This document shows, in pieces, positions 1 through 6,263 of a stretch of 12,884 nt of DNA. This stretch comes from CAZUTK01 sp964623265 (GTDB lineage: Bacteria > Electryoneota > B3-LCP). A program made the position numbers and the translations under genes. Numbering within the stretch: the stretch's first letter is position 1; every line of letters starts with the position of its first letter. The notes below the pieces were generated by a model. That model saw only the letters and a program-made list of their open reading frames with translations. It was not told the DNA's origin and made no database searches. The DNA is taken from contig CAZUTK010000077.1 in NCBI GenBank assembly GCA_964623265.1, positions 1 to 12,884 on the forward strand, given 5' to 3'.

Positions 1-2702
1 CCGCTCGCCGTTACGATCAACTGCAGCGGCACCGTCGTCCCGGGCGGGCAGGAACCGGAAGCCTGCAGCGCGAAAGGATTCCCGAGATTCGCGGCGGAAG
101 CCCCGGAGTTGATCATCCCCCAGGAACCGTTCCCGTCCGTCACCGTCAACAGCGGATTCGGAGACGCCAACGTCCCGTTGCAGTTGATCAGAGGATCTCC
201 CCCGGAATTCAGCAGAGTGAAATTCACGTCGGCGGACTGCCCGGGATTCAGGAGATTCCCCGGGTTCATCACAGTGTATTGCACGACTTCCGCCAGCGGC
301 GCCACCACAGGCAGATTGATGATGTTGTTCCAGGATCCCTGCGCGCAGGAAGCGTTCAAGGCGACCTGCACGATATGACTGTGTGGCGCTTCCGGGGAAA
401 GCACGATGTTGAAGTCGTCATTCAAGGGCGATATGGCGCCGGGCGCCGCGTCAGGTCCGGTGAGAGCGTTTTGCGTAATCGTCAGGTAGGGATCCGCGCT
501 CGTGATCGTGCCGCTGATCCCCGTCGCCGTGATCGTGGATCCGTTGTTGCGCAGGGAAACTACCAGCTCCACCGTCTCCCCCGGATTGAACTGCCCGTCG
601 CCATCCCCGCTGGATTCCCCGCTCATATCGTCATCCAGCGTGTACGAATCAATCCCCAGAGCTACGCTCTGCTGACTGACGGTCAGCGTAGCATGATAAG
701 GCTTGAGATTCTGTCCGGTCACCGTGATGGCGTAATATCCGGATTGTAAATTCCCCAGATCAATGGTGGCTGCACCATTGTCATCCGTCCAGGCGGTCTT
801 CTGCACGTTGGTGACAGCATTGTAGATGCACACTAGCGCGCCTGCAACGGGGGATCCCGATGCCGTTACCGTGATCGGGAAGGCGTTCACCCCCTGCGGC
901 AGCGACGTCGGGCAGGTCACCGTCAATTGATTCGGCACGCCGGTCCAGAGCGCCAGACCGGGATCACCCAGGATGTTGTAGATATAAAAATAGCATTCCA
1001 CCGAATTTTGCGTGCCGCCGGGACCCAGATTGTAGGGCATATTGTTATAAAGCTCCATTTTCCCTCGCAGCAGCGCGGACCCGAGATCCGGGATTCTTTC
1101 CGCGAAAATCCCCTGGTAGATCCCCCCGTCAATGCAGTTGTTCCAGCGCGTGTGCGTGTGCAGCGAAGAAGGTCCAATAAAACTCACCGCTCCCTTGGGA
1201 GTGGTCGTCGTCCCGTACCGCAGCCAGGCTTCGCCGAAACAGGGATCCGTGGTTACGGTGAAACACCCACCGCCGCAAACGATGGAAGTAATCACCGGAA
1301 GCATATACCCGTTGGTCAACGAATTGATGTTGCTGCTGCTGTAGTTCGGCGGCGTCCAGCTGGAATAAGACCCATATCCGCGATAGTTCACGAAGGTCAC
1401 ACCGGCGTTGATGGCGTTGTTGATGGGCGTCGCCCCGGAATAAGTAGGCGGGTTCGTCACCTGAGTGATCGCTGTGTATCCGTTTTGCAGCATAAGCTGA
1501 GCGCAGCGCTCCTTCGTAGTGCGGCAGGATTCGGAACCATCATAGTCATAGACCATCAACCCCTGCGTGAACCAGGATTGATTCGTCATATAAGGATCCC
1601 GCTCGTAGCCCCGGATCTTGTTGCAGACGATCATCAGCTCATTGTCGGAATCCACCGACAACCGCCCCGCCAGCATATCGGGGAAATAGTCGTTGCCCTC
1701 CAGCAGAGTGTAAGGGAGATCCGAACCGCATTGCTCGTTATAATAAGACGTATTGGAATAATAGAAGGTGGGCATGCCATAATCCTCATCGCCCACCAGA
1801 ACGAGATAATCGGGCGGGACTTCCGCGGCGTTGTATAGATTCTGGATGGTGCTCTTGATCGCCGCCGCCGTGCCTCCAGCCTGCGTGGTCGTCATAACGG
1901 TGCAGGGGAACCCCTTCTCCTTCTTCCAATCCACCAGACGGGTCTGCAGGGTATTTTCCAGATTCGGTGGAGTGATGAAGAGATATCCGCCCAACACGGT
2001 GTCTTCATCCAACAGAGGTCGCGGATTGATGACACTGGACATAATCATCCGCGCAAAGACTCTGGATTTCGGCACGGCCGCCCGCTGCACAGGGTTTTCT
2101 CCTTCGCCCGCAAAAGTCAGCTCGATCGCCAGACGGTGATAGACCCTCAGAGTCCGCCTCGCGGGATTATATTGAAAAGGATGAAGTTCCACTCTCCCCA
2201 GCCGATACCCGCGGCTGATCACCGGCTTGCCTAGCGTCACCTCTTCGGACGGCAGCCACCGATCCTCCTGGTAAGAGACATCGTCATAGACCGTCTCAAA
2301 AACAACCAATCCGTCGGGGCTTTCCAAAATCTCCGGCTGCATCGGAGCGATGTCGTAGTTCTCGAATTCGATGTATTCGGCGTCCACAATTTGCCAGCGC
2401 CAGCCGGCGCGATCCGGCAGCAAAACGAGACGGCTGATCACCGGTAATTCAGGCTTCCCGAGTTCGCCCCAACTGCCGCAACCTTCGAAACGAAGTCTCT
2501 GAAACGCTCGTCCCTCCACCTGCACGACTTCGGATTCGAAAGAAGGCAGATCCAGATGTAGGCGCAGCCCGTCTGCGCGGACGCCTTCGACCGCCACAAC
2601 GGGATCGCCGCTGCCGCGGACATTTACCGGCGCGCCGTATCCTGCTCCCAATCCTATGCTGAAAATCTCCATCCCCGTCAACAGCAGTGCGATCTTCCTC
2701 AT
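1..2702 (-). CDS. Gingipain-like secreted cysteine protease homologue (peptidase C25 family), 3' end outside window
   Basis: An uninterrupted frame of about 900 codons runs from the ATG at 2702 off the left edge. A signal peptide covers about residues 1-24 (MRKIALLLTG start, cleavage probably after GAGYGA), with an unusual Glu12 in its hydrophobic core. A propeptide-like region (about 30-215) precedes a C25 catalytic domain (about 230-590). The latter shows DYLVLVGDED, FVNYRGYGSYSSW and the nucleophile segment SIVCGGGCF (Cys476), then GDPGLALW. An Ig-like domain (about 590-680) and two CARDB-like beta repeats (about 685-800 and 805-900) follow; the first carries an acidic SGDGDGQFNPGE segment typical of secreted FCB proteins. 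The family cleaves proteins outside the cell, usually as type IX secretion cargo with a C-terminal sorting domain, which would lie beyond the window. The expected catalytic His is Tyr443, so activity is uncertain. Family membership is clear; substrate is unknown. Confidence 0.88.
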   Translation of the reverse strand, partial: MRKIALLLTGMEIFSIGLGAGYGAPVNVRGSGDPVVAVEGVRADGLRLHLDLPSFESEVVQVEGRAFQRLRFEGCGSWGELGKPELPVISRLVLLPDRAGWRWQIVDAEYIEFENYDIAPMQPEILESPDGLVVFETVYDDVSYQEDRWLPSEEVTLGKPVISRGYRLGRVELHPFQYNPARRTLRVYHRLAIELTFAGEGENPVQRAAVPKSRVFARMIMSSVINPRPLLDEDTVLGGYLFITPPNLENTLQTRLVDWKKEKGFPCTVMTTTQAGGTAAAIKSTIQNLYNAAEVPPDYLVLVGDEDYGMPTFYYSNTSYYNEQCGSDLPYTLLEGNDYFPDMLAGRLSVDSDNELMIVCNKIRGYERDPYMTNQSWFTQGLMVYDYDGSESCRTTKERCAQLMLQNGYTAITQVTNPPTYSGATPINNAINAGVTFVNYRGYGSYSSWTPPNYSSSNINSLTNGYMLPVITSIVCGGGCFTVTTDPCFGEAWLRYGTTTTPKGAVSFIGPSSLHTHTRWNNCIDGGIYQGIFAERIPDLGSALLRGKMELYNNMPYNLGPGGTQNSVECYFYIYNILGDPGLALWTGVPNQLTVTCPTSLPQGVNAFPITVTASGSPVAGALVCIYNAVTNVQKTAWTDDNGAATIDLGNLQSGYYAITVTGQNLKPYHATLTVSQQSVALGIDSYTLDDDMSGESSGDGDGQFNPGETVELVVSLRNNGSTITATGISGTITSADPYLTITQNALTGPDAAPGAISPLNDDFNIVLSPEAPHSHIVQVALNASCAQGSWNNIINLPVVAPLAEVVQYTVMNPGNLLNPGQSADVNFTLLNSGGDPLINCNGTLASPNPLLTVTDGNGSWGMINSGASAANLGNPFALQASGSCPPGTTVPLQLIVTAS

Positions 2703-2705
2703 GAC

Positions 2706-2714
2706 ATCACCTCT
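2706..2714 (-). promoter_or_regulatory. Strong Shine-Dalgarno for the C25 protease homologue
   Basis: On the minus strand AGAGGTGAT lies three bases before the ATG at 2702. It matches nearly all of the anti-Shine-Dalgarno complement (AGGAGGTGAT), which fixes this start codon over any internal one. Confidence 0.8.
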
Positions 2715-2739
2715 TTTTCCCCTCGAAGTCAGCTGCTCA

Positions 2740-2754
2740 ACGCACGAATTGCGT
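2740..2754. repeat. Short inverted repeat just downstream of the protease promoter
   Basis: ACGCA-N5-TGCGT (2740-2744 and 2750-2754) lies roughly 15-28 bases downstream of the predicted start point. On the minus strand an overlapping CACG-N5-CGTG repeat is also present. It could be an operator or a small leader hairpin. The arms are short and chance is a real possibility. Confidence 0.25.
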
Positions 2755-2775
2755 GAAACGGTCTGGTTTTCTTTG

Positions 2776-2804
2776 AAAATAACAAATCTTTCGAGCAAAG
2801 TCAA
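2776..2804 (-). promoter_or_regulatory. Sigma70-type promoter for the C25 protease homologue
   Basis: On the minus strand TTGACT (2804-2799, 5 of 6 consensus bases) is followed after exactly 17 bases by TATTTT (2781-2776, 4 of 6). Transcription should start near 2768, giving a leader of about 66 bases before the ATG at 2702. The surrounding DNA is AT-rich relative to the coding regions, as expected for a promoter. Confidence 0.6.
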
Positions 2805-2902
2805 GCAAAAAGAAAAATCAGACGAACATCTCGCTTTCCTCCGATCGTGGTTTGAACAGCTGTTTTGGAAGATCAGACCCCTCTACATTTGAAAAGAAAT
2901 GT

Positions 2903-2931
2903 TTGCCTGCCGGAAAAAAAACACCTATATT
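2903..2931 (+). promoter_or_regulatory. Candidate sigma70-type promoter pointing toward the sensor kinase
   Basis: TTGCCT (2903-2908, 4 of 6 consensus) and TATATT (2926-2931, 5 of 6) are separated by 17 bases containing an A-tract. Transcription would start near 2938 and run through a leader of about 410 bases to the kinase ATG at 3350. No better plus-strand promoter was seen between here and 3350. Evidence is motif match and spacing only. Confidence 0.35.
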
Positions 2932-3023
2932 TGCAGAGGTAAAAAACAGCGCATCCTAATTCGCTCTTTTGAAATGTCTGTGCTTGTTACGACACCTTTG
3001 GATTGAAGTAAAAGTAGCCGAAA

Positions 3024-3038
3024 ATGCCGTACCGGCAT
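3024..3038 (-). terminator. Weak intrinsic-terminator-like hairpin (minus strand)
   Basis: The perfect 6-bp stem ATGCCG/CGGCAT with a 3-base loop is followed on the minus strand by TTTTC and then a T-rich stretch. It lies 25 bases past a minus-strand TAA stop (3063-3065), the place expected for a terminator of a gene ending there. No intact gene ends there, so it may be a relic. It could also damp antisense transcription entering from the kinase side. Confidence 0.35.
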
Positions 3039-3062
3039 GGTTGTATAGAGAATTTCGTCTTC

Positions 3063-3182
3063 TTACATTTCTAATGCCCTGATACCTGCCTCGTAGCTGT
3101 CCATGATGACGATCAGGTTATCGGCAAAGCAGCGACGACGGACTCCTCCGCCGCTCCTCGCTGCAAATCCGCCCCGGTAGAA
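3063..3182 (-). other. 39-codon open remnant, possible end of a decayed gene
   Basis: Reading leftward from 3182, 39 sense codons end at TAA 3063-3065, with an in-frame TGA just upstream at 3185-3183. The C-terminal part (ADNLIVIMDSYEAGIRALEM) looks more protein-like than the Gly/Arg-rich first half. There is no plausible start codon with a Shine-Dalgarno. The hairpin at 3024-3038 sits just past the stop, which is the main reason to suspect a gene end rather than chance. I do not recognise the peptide, and a random open stretch of this length is not rare. Confidence 0.2.
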
Positions 3183-3222
3183 TCAGGGAGCGGGGCGGAA
3201 GACCCGATCGGCGGCGCAGGAG
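3143..3222. repeat. Nested GC-rich inverted repeats in the intergenic region
   Basis: An inner perfect 8-bp stem, CCGCCCCG (3169-3176) with CGGGGCGG (3191-3198), has a 14-base loop. It is enclosed by an outer 11-bp pairing of CTCCTCCGCCG (3143-3153) with CGGCGG and AGGAG (3209-3214 and 3218-3222), with a 3-base bulge. No T-run follows on either strand, so this is not a standard terminator. It could be a structured RNA leader for the kinase or a palindromic intergenic repeat element. Confidence 0.45.
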
Positions 3223-3270
3223 ACTGAATCGCCGAGGGTCGGCTGTCTGGTCCTATCAGTACATAACCGA

Positions 3271-3293
3271 CCGAAGTTTTTACTCAGCTTCGG
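3271..3293 (+). repeat. Hairpin in the leader of the sensor kinase gene (first of two)
   Basis: CCGAAG (3271-3276) pairs with CTTCGG (3288-3293) around an 11-base T-rich loop. It lies about 57 bases upstream of the kinase ATG and 11 bases before a second hairpin. There is no T-run after it, so termination is unlikely. Confidence 0.4.
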
Positions 3294-3304
3294 AGTGCAT
3301 CAGA

Positions 3305-3323
3305 AGCGGAGCGAATCCGCTCC
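3305..3323 (+). repeat. Hairpin in the leader of the sensor kinase gene (second, two alternative folds)
   Basis: Two overlapping 6-bp stems are possible: AGCGGA/TCCGCT (3305-3310 with 3316-3321, loop GCGAA) or GGAGCG/CGCTCC (3308-3313 with 3318-3323, loop AATC). They are mutually exclusive. The hairpin ends 26 bases before the kinase ATG, which itself has only a poor Shine-Dalgarno. Confidence 0.4.
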
Positions 3324-3349
3324 ACTTGGTAAGAATGGTTTTGTGATTT

Positions 3350-4618
3350 ATGATTCATCTCGCGAAAGCACCGGACGGCGGATCGAACGATGCGGTCACC
3401 GTTGGGAAAAAAACCGACGAAGAGCTGATCGCTCTGGTGCGGGCTTTTCAGTACTTCAACCGCAGCACGACGACGCTGAATCAGGCCTATCAGCGCCTCG
3501 AACGCGCGGCGGAAGAACTATCGAAAGAACTGGATGAAACCAACCGCCGCCTCCAAGATAAGAACCGCGAACTGGACCGCGTCAACCGCTACCTCGAAGA
3601 CGTCCTCGCCTCCATCGGTTCCGGAGTCATCGCCACCGATCTGGAAGGCCGCATCACGATCTTCAACCGGACTGCGGAAGAATTAACCGGCTATCAGGCG
3701 CCGGAAGTCATCGGGAAAAATTATCACGATCTGTTCGCCGGCGACCTTGGATACCAGGCGCCTCTGGTGCAGACCCTCGTCAGCGGCGCGCCGCGGATGG
3801 GCTTGGAACGCGAACTGCCTCTGAAAAACGGCAAAACCGCCGCGGTGAAGAGCTCCTCCTTCTGGGTGACCTCCTCGAGCGGAGAGAAAATCGGGGTCAT
3901 CGAAACGCTGGAGGATGTCTCCCAGCTCCGGGACCTGGAACGCCGGGTATTACAGCAAAAAACGCTGGCGGCGCTGGGCGAAATGGCGGCTCAGGTGGCG
4001 CATGAACTGCGCAACCCTCTGGCGGGAGTCAAAGGCTTCGCCGGCCTCCTGGCGGAAGATCTGCCGGAAGATCATCCCGGCAGGCGGCTGGTGAACCGCA
4101 TCATCGAAGGCGTGAATTCGCTCGACCGCATCGCCTCCAATCTGCTGATGCTGACTCAGGACTGCAAAGGCGAGTTCATCCGCCAGCCGCTCGAACCCAT
4201 CTTCGAACAGGCGATAGAATTGATCGAAGCGGGCGCACAGGGAGGATTTCGGATTCACCGAGATTTTCCCCCCAATGCCTATCCGGTCAAAGTGGACGGG
4301 GAGAAGATCAAGCAGCTTCTGCTCAATCTGCTGAAAAATGCGGCGGAGGCTTGTTCGGGAAGCGGCGAGGCGGTCGTCGGCTATCGCTGCAATCCCCTGC
4401 TGAACGAACTGAGCATTTTCGTTCGGGATTTCGGCCCGGGCGTGCCGCCGGATGTGCGGGATAAGATCTTCAATCCTTTCTTTACAACTCATGCGCAGGG
4501 CACTGGTTTAGGACTGCCCATCGTAAAAAAAATCGCGGAATTGCATCGGGGGAAGGTCGAATTCGACGCGCCGGAAGACGGAGGCGCGCGTTTCACCGTC
4601 ATTCTCCCCATCATCTGA
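3350..4618 (+). CDS. Soluble PAS-domain sensor histidine kinase, FlrB/FleS-like, partner of the downstream activator
   Basis: This 422-residue kinase has no signal peptide or membrane segment, so it senses a cytoplasmic signal. An N-terminal AFQYFNRSTTTLNQAY segment and a coiled coil (about 43-88) resemble the start of FleS/FlrB kinases. A PAS domain (about 88-200) is followed by the H-box AHELRNPLAGVKGF with the phosphorylated His218. The ATPase domain has the N-box NLLKNAAEA (Asn330), DFGPGVP and GTGLGLPIVKK (from about 384). It should autophosphorylate and pass phosphate to the regulator encoded 36 bases downstream. The ATG at 3350 directly follows an in-frame TGA, so no longer start exists, although its Shine-Dalgarno is poor. 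Role in flagellar control is inferred from the partner's sigma54 domain and the adjacent flagellar operon. A general AtoS/ZraS-type kinase is the alternative. Confidence 0.9.
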   Translation: MIHLAKAPDGGSNDAVTVGKKTDEELIALVRAFQYFNRSTTTLNQAYQRLERAAEELSKELDETNRRLQDKNRELDRVNRYLEDVLASIGSGVIATDLEGRITIFNRTAEELTGYQAPEVIGKNYHDLFAGDLGYQAPLVQTLVSGAPRMGLERELPLKNGKTAAVKSSSFWVTSSSGEKIGVIETLEDVSQLRDLERRVLQQKTLAALGEMAAQVAHELRNPLAGVKGFAGLLAEDLPEDHPGRRLVNRIIEGVNSLDRIASNLLMLTQDCKGEFIRQPLEPIFEQAIELIEAGAQGGFRIHRDFPPNAYPVKVDGEKIKQLLLNLLKNAAEACSGSGEAVVGYRCNPLLNELSIFVRDFGPGVPPDVRDKIFNPFFTTHAQGTGLGLPIVKKIAELHRGKVEFDAPEDGGARFTVILPII

Positions 4619-4654
4619 TCCATCAACCTCATCATCGCAAATGTCGGGGGAACC

Positions 4655-6037
4655 GTGGGATCATCCAAACCGAAGGAAAAAATTCTCGTTGTTGATGATG
4701 AAGTCCTCGTACGCGATTTTTTGCAGGAGGCGTTGACGCGCCGCTCTTTCCAGGTGATCGTCGCCGAAGACGGCAAGAAGGCGAAGGAAATCCTGAAAGA
4801 ACAGACTTTCGACCTGGTCCTGACCGACCTGAAAATGCCCGGCATCACCGGCCTCGAACTCCTCCGTTTCATCAAATCCCACCAGCCCGACACCCAGGTC
4901 ATCATGATGACCGCCTACGGCACCATCGAAAATGCGGTGGAAGCGATGCGCCTGGGCGCCTTCGACTATGTAACGAAACCGTTCACCTCGGGCGAACTGG
5001 AGATGGTCATTGACAAAGCCTTCGAACACCGCAGGCTCATCAATGAAAATCGAAATTTGCGCGAAGAGTTGTGCGATAAATACGGATTCAGCGCCATTAT
5101 CGGCGCGTCCGATGCGATGAAAGAAGTGTTCGAATTGATGCGCGTGGTGGCGCCCAACCATTCGACGATCTTGATCGAAGGTGAATCCGGAACCGGCAAA
5201 GAGCTGGTGGCGCGGGCGATCCACTATAATTCCGGACGCAGAGACAAACCCTTCATCAAAATCAACTGCGCCGCGCTGCCGGAAGGCTTGATCGAATCCG
5301 AGCTGTTCGGGCATGAAAAAGGTGCCTACACTCACGCCTTCACCCGCAGCCGCGGCAAGTTCGAACAGGCGGACGGAGGCACCATCCTCTTCGACGAAAT
5401 TGGCGAAATGGCGCCCGGCTTGCAAGCCAAACTGCTGCGCGTCCTGCAGGAACGGGAATTCGAACGCATCGGCGGCAACGAAACCATCCAGGTGGACGTG
5501 CGCGTTCTCGCCACCACCAACCGCAACCTCGAAGAAGAAGTCGAAAAGGGGCGCTTCCGCAAAGATCTGTTCTACCGTCTCAACGTGATCTCCATCCACC
5601 TGCCCCCGCTCTCCCGCCGCCGCGACGACATCCCTCTGCTGGCGTATCATTTCCTGCGCCAGTACAGCCGGGAATACGGCAAGAATATCGAAGGCATCTC
5701 GGAAGAAGCCATGCTGCATCTATGTCGCTGCGATTGGCCCGGCAACGTCCGCGAACTGGCGAATCGCATCGAGAGAGCCGTCGTCCTCTGCCGCGGCAAC
5801 ACCCTCGAAATGTCCGATTTCTACGTAGGAGGCAAATCCCGATCCGGCAGCCTGAATGATTTCCCCCAAGTCCCGGGCGCCACTCTGCGGGACATCGAAA
5901 AATGGCTCATCCTGAAGACTCTCCAGGCGCAGAAGCAGAACCGCACCAAGACCGCCGAAATCCTGGACATCTCCATCCGCACCCTGAGGAATAAAATCAA
6001 GGAGTATCGCGAAATAGACGGCGAGGATATTCATTGA
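4655..6037 (+). CDS. Sigma54-dependent response regulator (NtrC family), FlrC/FleR/FlgR-like
   Basis: This 460-residue protein has the full NtrC layout. The receiver (about 8-122) has DD14-15, phosphoacceptor Asp58 in LTDLKMPG, Thr86 and Lys108. The AAA+ domain (about 145-380) has Walker A GESGTGKE (176-183), Walker B ILFDEIGEM (Asp247-Glu248) and the FRKDLFYRL and GNVREL signatures. A Fis-type helix-turn-helix lies at about 405-450 (TKTAEILDISIRTLRNKI). It would bind upstream DNA and use ATP hydrolysis to open sigma54 promoters; one such promoter lies 154 bases past its stop. The sigma54-contact loop reads GAYTHA (223-228) rather than GAFTGA, an uncommon change. The GTG start at 4655 is preceded by GGGGGA. 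It follows the kinase by 36 bases and ends before the terminator at 6113, so the two genes probably form one operon. Confidence 0.92.
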   Translation: MGSSKPKEKILVVDDEVLVRDFLQEALTRRSFQVIVAEDGKKAKEILKEQTFDLVLTDLKMPGITGLELLRFIKSHQPDTQVIMMTAYGTIENAVEAMRLGAFDYVTKPFTSGELEMVIDKAFEHRRLINENRNLREELCDKYGFSAIIGASDAMKEVFELMRVVAPNHSTILIEGESGTGKELVARAIHYNSGRRDKPFIKINCAALPEGLIESELFGHEKGAYTHAFTRSRGKFEQADGGTILFDEIGEMAPGLQAKLLRVLQEREFERIGGNETIQVDVRVLATTNRNLEEEVEKGRFRKDLFYRLNVISIHLPPLSRRRDDIPLLAYHFLRQYSREYGKNIEGISEEAMLHLCRCDWPGNVRELANRIERAVVLCRGNTLEMSDFYVGGKSRSGSLNDFPQVPGATLRDIEKWLILKTLQAQKQNRTKTAEILDISIRTLRNKIKEYREIDGEDIH

Positions 6038-6064
6038 TGCGACCCTGATCCGACACGCTGCCTT

Positions 6065-6082
6065 CCCGGCATCCGCGCCGGG
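6065..6082 (+). repeat. GC-rich hairpin after the response regulator
   Basis: CCCGGC (6065-6070) pairs perfectly with GCCGGG (6077-6082) around a 6-base loop, 28 bases after the regulator's stop. It lacks a T-run (TCAAAATTG follows). It may protect the mRNA 3' end or be part of an activator-binding region for the flagellar promoter about 110 bases downstream. Confidence 0.4.
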
Positions 6083-6112
6083 TCAAAATTGCCGCAGCCC
6101 CCGGACGTTATT

Positions 6113-6138
6113 TTCCCCTTCATGGGGAATTCTTTTTT
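6113..6138 (+). terminator. Intrinsic terminator of the kinase/regulator operon
   Basis: TTCCCC (6113-6118) pairs with GGGGAA (6124-6129) around a TTCAT loop, followed at once by TTCTTTTTT (6130-6138). This is a compact rho-independent terminator. It separates the two-component operon from the flagellar operon, which then depends on its own promoter at 6191. Confidence 0.7.
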
Positions 6139-6180
6139 GCTGAAACCCAAAATCGTGCGAAAATTATGCTTAAAACCTCC

Positions 6181-6198
6181 TTGTGCTGTATGGCACAA
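6181..6198. promoter_or_regulatory. Inverted repeat overlapping the -24 element, candidate operator
   Basis: TTGTGC (6181-6186) and GCACAA (6193-6198) form a perfect 6-6-6 inverted repeat whose right arm contains the GGCAC of the -24 element. Any dimeric protein bound there would block RpoN holoenzyme. It may instead be chance, because half of it is dictated by the promoter consensus. Confidence 0.35.
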
Positions 6199-6205
6199 AG
6201 ATTGC
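6191..6205 (+). promoter_or_regulatory. Sigma54 (-24/-12) promoter of the flgB-fliJ operon
   Basis: TGGCAC-N5-TTGC (6191-6196 and 6202-6205) is an exact match to the RpoN consensus, with the conserved GG and GC in the correct register. Transcription should start near 6217, giving a leader of about 47 bases to the flgB ATG at 6264. The sigma54 activator is encoded just upstream, so it very probably drives this promoter. No other recognisable promoter was seen in 6139-6263. Confidence 0.88.
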
Positions 6206-6263
6206 TTTTTGTCGGATTGCATAGACTTTCTCGCTTTAGAAACCGCTTCGAAAAGAGGAAACG

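Noticed and set aside
927..1838. 303-codon plus-strand open frame
   Set aside because: It lies entirely antisense to the protease gene, whose protein has clear C25 domain signatures. The plus-strand product has no recognisable motif and an Arg/His-rich composition typical of antisense frames.
2656..2892. 78-codon plus-strand open frame over the protease start and promoter
   Set aside because: It overlaps the signal peptide region, Shine-Dalgarno and -10/-35 of the minus-strand gene, and has no ribosome-binding site or family features of its own.
3169..3198. 8-bp GC-rich stem considered as an intrinsic terminator
   Set aside because: Neither strand has a T-run after the stem; it is reported as part of a structured repeat instead.
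3323..3342. TTGGTAAGAATGGTTTTG considered as a sigma54 promoter for the kinase
   Set aside because: The position ten bases after GG is TT rather than the required GC.
3295..3537. 80-codon plus-strand frame overlapping the kinase start
   Set aside because: Most of it is out of frame within the kinase coding sequence, and the start has no Shine-Dalgarno.
4661..5719. 352-codon minus-strand open frame opposite the response regulator
   Set aside because: It is a shadow caused by codon bias. The plus strand encodes an unmistakable NtrC-family protein, and the antisense product is Phe/Gly/His-rich without motifs.
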